Source of the DNA: Chloroflexota bacterium
GTDB taxonomy: Bacteria; Chloroflexota; Anaerolineae; Anaerolineales; VGOW01
Assembly (NCBI GenBank): GCA_016213135.1
Contig: JACRBQ010000035.1
Coordinates: forward strand, 85,722 to 149,721
Direction of reading: 5' to 3'
DNA: 64,000 nt
Shown: positions 62,322 to 64,000 of the stretch, piece by piece
Layout: each line of letters starts with the position of its first letter
How positions within the stretch are numbered: the stretch's first letter is position 1
Translations under genes and position numbers: made by a program
The notes under the pieces: model-generated
The model's input: only the letters and a program-made list of their open reading frames with translations
Told to the model about the DNA's origin: nothing
The model's database searches: none

Positions 62322-64000
62322 GCCACCGCCTCCTCAAACAGCGCTTCCACCTTGGCCATCATTTGCGCGTCGCGATAGTGCATCACGCTAATCGCTTTGG
62401 CCGGGCACTCGCCGGCGCAGATGCCGCACCCCTGGCAGATCGCCGGCTCGATGTAGGCCGCGCCGAGGATGTTCCCCACGCCGACGACGTTGGCCTTGAT
62501 CTTCGGCACGGAATAGGGACAGATGCGCACGCACGTTAGGCAGCCGGTGCATTTCGATTGATCCACCACCGCCACCGCACCGCCTACGCTGAGCGAGGGG
62601 CGGGCGAGCACATTCGCCGCGCGCGACGCTGCGGCCTTGGCCTGCACAATCGTCTCATCGAGAAACTTCGGATAGTGCGCTGCCCCGGCCATGAACAGCC
62701 CCTCGGAGGCAAAATCAACCGGGCGCAGTTTTACGTGTGCTTCAAGGAAAAAGCCGTCGGCGTCCACCGGCACTTTGAGTTTCGAGCCAAGTTCGCGCGA
62801 CCCGTCGGCGGGGACCATCGGCGTCGAAAGCACCAACAAGTCGGGGCGCAGTTCCAGTTCCATGCCCAGAATCCGCTCCCAAACCCGCACGACGATTCCG
62901 GATTTCGGATTGCAGATTTCGGATTGCAGATTGGGGATTTGGGACGGTTCGGCTTCACTCACCACAAGTTCGGGATTTGGGATTTCGACGACCGGCTTTC
63001 GGTCGAAGTCGTAGCGAATAAACCGCACGCCCTGCCGCCGCGCTTCGGTGTAGAGGCGTTCTTTGAAACCGTAGGTGCGAATATCGGTATACAGGATGGT
63101 CACCTCCGCGTCCGGGTCTGCCGACTTGAGCCGCAGCGCGTTCTTGAGCGCAGTCGTGCAGCACGTGCGGCCGCAGTATTTCTCCGCCGGACCGACGCAT
63201 TGAATCATCACCACGGATCGCGGATTGCCGATGGCCGATTGCCGATTGCCATCGGCCATCAGCCATCTGCTATCTGCCATCGGCCGGCAGCCATCGGCTA
63301 ACAGCGCCTCAAACTCCTGCTGTGTCACAATGCGCGGGTCCTGGCCGTATTCGTATTCCTCGCCACGATATTCCTTGCCGCCCGTGGCCACGATGGTGAC
63401 ACCGTGCCGGATTTCTGCGCCGTCGCTCAAACGACTGATGAAATTGCCCACAAAGCCCGTCGTCGTTTCGAGTTCGCTGTGGAGGTGAGTGGTGATCAGC
63501 GGATTCTCTCGCACCCGCCCGATCATCTCGCGCAGGAACGCCTGCGGATCGTTTGAAGTGCGAAGTGGGGAGTGGGGGGTTTGAATTTCCTCCGCGGTAT
63601 AAAACACATTTCGCAAATTGCCGCCCAGTTCCGCTTCGCGTTCGACGAGGTGAACCGGGAAGCCTTGATCGGCCAGCGACAGCGCCGTCGTCATTCCCGC
63701 CGGGCCGCCGCCGATGACGAGGGCCGAGCGTTCGATGCCCACCGGCGTGGTCTGCAAAGCTTCGAGCGCCGCCACACGCGCCACCGACATGCGAATGAGT
63801 CCCCTGGCCTTCGCCGTCGCCGCTTCCCAATCCCGCGAGTGCACCCACGAGCAGTGGTTGCGAATGTTCGCCATTTCGAAAAGAAAGGGATTTAGCCCGG
63901 CGGCGCGGATCGAATCCTGGAAGAGCGGCTCGTGCGTGCGCGGCGTGCAACTGGCGACGACCACGCGGTTGAGTCCCAGTTCTTTCACCCGCTCGGTAAT
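62318..64000 (-). CDS. hdrA: HdrA-like FAD/Fe-S subunit, N-terminus beyond window
   Basis: VVVASCTPRTHEPLFQDSIRAAGLNPFLFEMANIRNHCSWVH, VIGGGPAGMTTALSLADQGFPVHLVEREAELGGNLR, CTGCLTCVRICPYSVPKI, CQGCGICAGECPAKAI. Confidence 0.95.
   Translation of the reverse strand: MTERVKELGLNRVVVASCTPRTHEPLFQDSIRAAGLNPFLFEMANIRNHCSWVHSRDWEAATAKARGLIRMSVARVAALEALQTTPVGIERSALVIGGGPAGMTTALSLADQGFPVHLVEREAELGGNLRNVFYTAEEIQTPHSPLRTSNDPQAFLREMIGRVRENPLITTHLHSELETTTGFVGNFISRLSDGAEIRHGVTIVATGGKEYRGEEYEYGQDPRIVTQQEFEALLADGCRPMADSRWLMADGNRQSAIGNPRSVVMIQCVGPAEKYCGRTCCTTALKNALRLKSADPDAEVTILYTDIRTYGFKERLYTEARRQGVRFIRYDFDRKPVVEIPNPELVVSEAEPSQIPNLQSEICNPKSGIVVRVWERILGMELELRPDLLVLSTPMVPADGSRELGSKLKVPVDADGFFLEAHVKLRPVDFASEGLFMAGAAHYPKFLDETIVQAKAAASRAANVLARPSLSVGGAVAVVDQSKCTGCLTCVRICPYSVPKIKANVVGVGNILGAAYIEPAICQGCGICAGECPAKAISVMHYRDAQMMAKVEALFEEAVA
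62885..62990. repeat. Short-word repeat (GGATTTCGGATTGCAGATTTCGGATTGCAGATT..) inside hdrA
   Basis: Encodes in-frame IPNPELVVSEAEPSQIPNLQSEICNPKSG between KPVVE and IVVRVWE. Confidence 0.9.
63222..63302. repeat. Short-word repeat (GATTGCCGATGGCCGATTGCCGATTGCC..ATCGGCCATCAGCC..) inside hdrA
   Basis: Encodes LLADGCRPMADSRWLMADGNRQSAIGNPRS just before the conserved VVMIQCVG. Confidence 0.92.

Noticed and set aside
61927-62337. 325-aa extension of the GNAT ORF
   Set aside because: Lies over mvhD on the same strand in another frame; real ATG at 61926.

Overview
GC-rich bacterial chromosome segment. Gene content and repeat families suggest a Chloroflexota (Anaerolineae-like) host; this is inference. 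The ORF track contains many antisense artefacts, so I curated about 55 real genes.

Main blocks:
(1) Minus-strand operon, about 1-6.2 kb: GntR/UTRA regulator, MttB-family methyltransferase, dimethylglycine/sarcosine-dehydrogenase-like FAD-GcvT protein, PhnW, and the first codons of a probable PhnX at the window edge. I propose it degrades an N-methylated aminoethylphosphonate.
(2) Moco genes (moaC, moaD-moaE fusion) interleaved with an RHH/retropepsin pair and a HepT/MntA toxin-antitoxin pair.
(3) Housekeeping genes: ftsY, prfB with a programmed frameshift, dprA, manC, topA, greA, dgt, atpAGDC without atpH, mreB.
(4) A three-fragment pseudogene scar of a polysaccharide locus.
(5) A c-di-AMP (ydaO-type) riboswitch with terminator, upstream of a small HTH-like gene and then a seven-gene hydrogenase-like membrane complex. 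Its NuoCD/HyfG-like subunit has lost all four Ni-ligand cysteines (Ehr type), and it has two tandem HyfB-like pumps.
(6) recA with a Gram-positive-type SOS box.
(7) A compact chromosomal integron: intact IntI with its additional domain, a core site, one low-GC DHFR-like cassette and a recognisable attC.
(8) A MetFV-HdrABC-MvhD-type cluster with CooC, PanB and a translationally coupled uncharacterised protein.

Several families of short palindromic repeats occur both between genes and in frame inside conserved enzymes (DMGDH-like, HyfG-like, HdrA, metallophosphoesterase).
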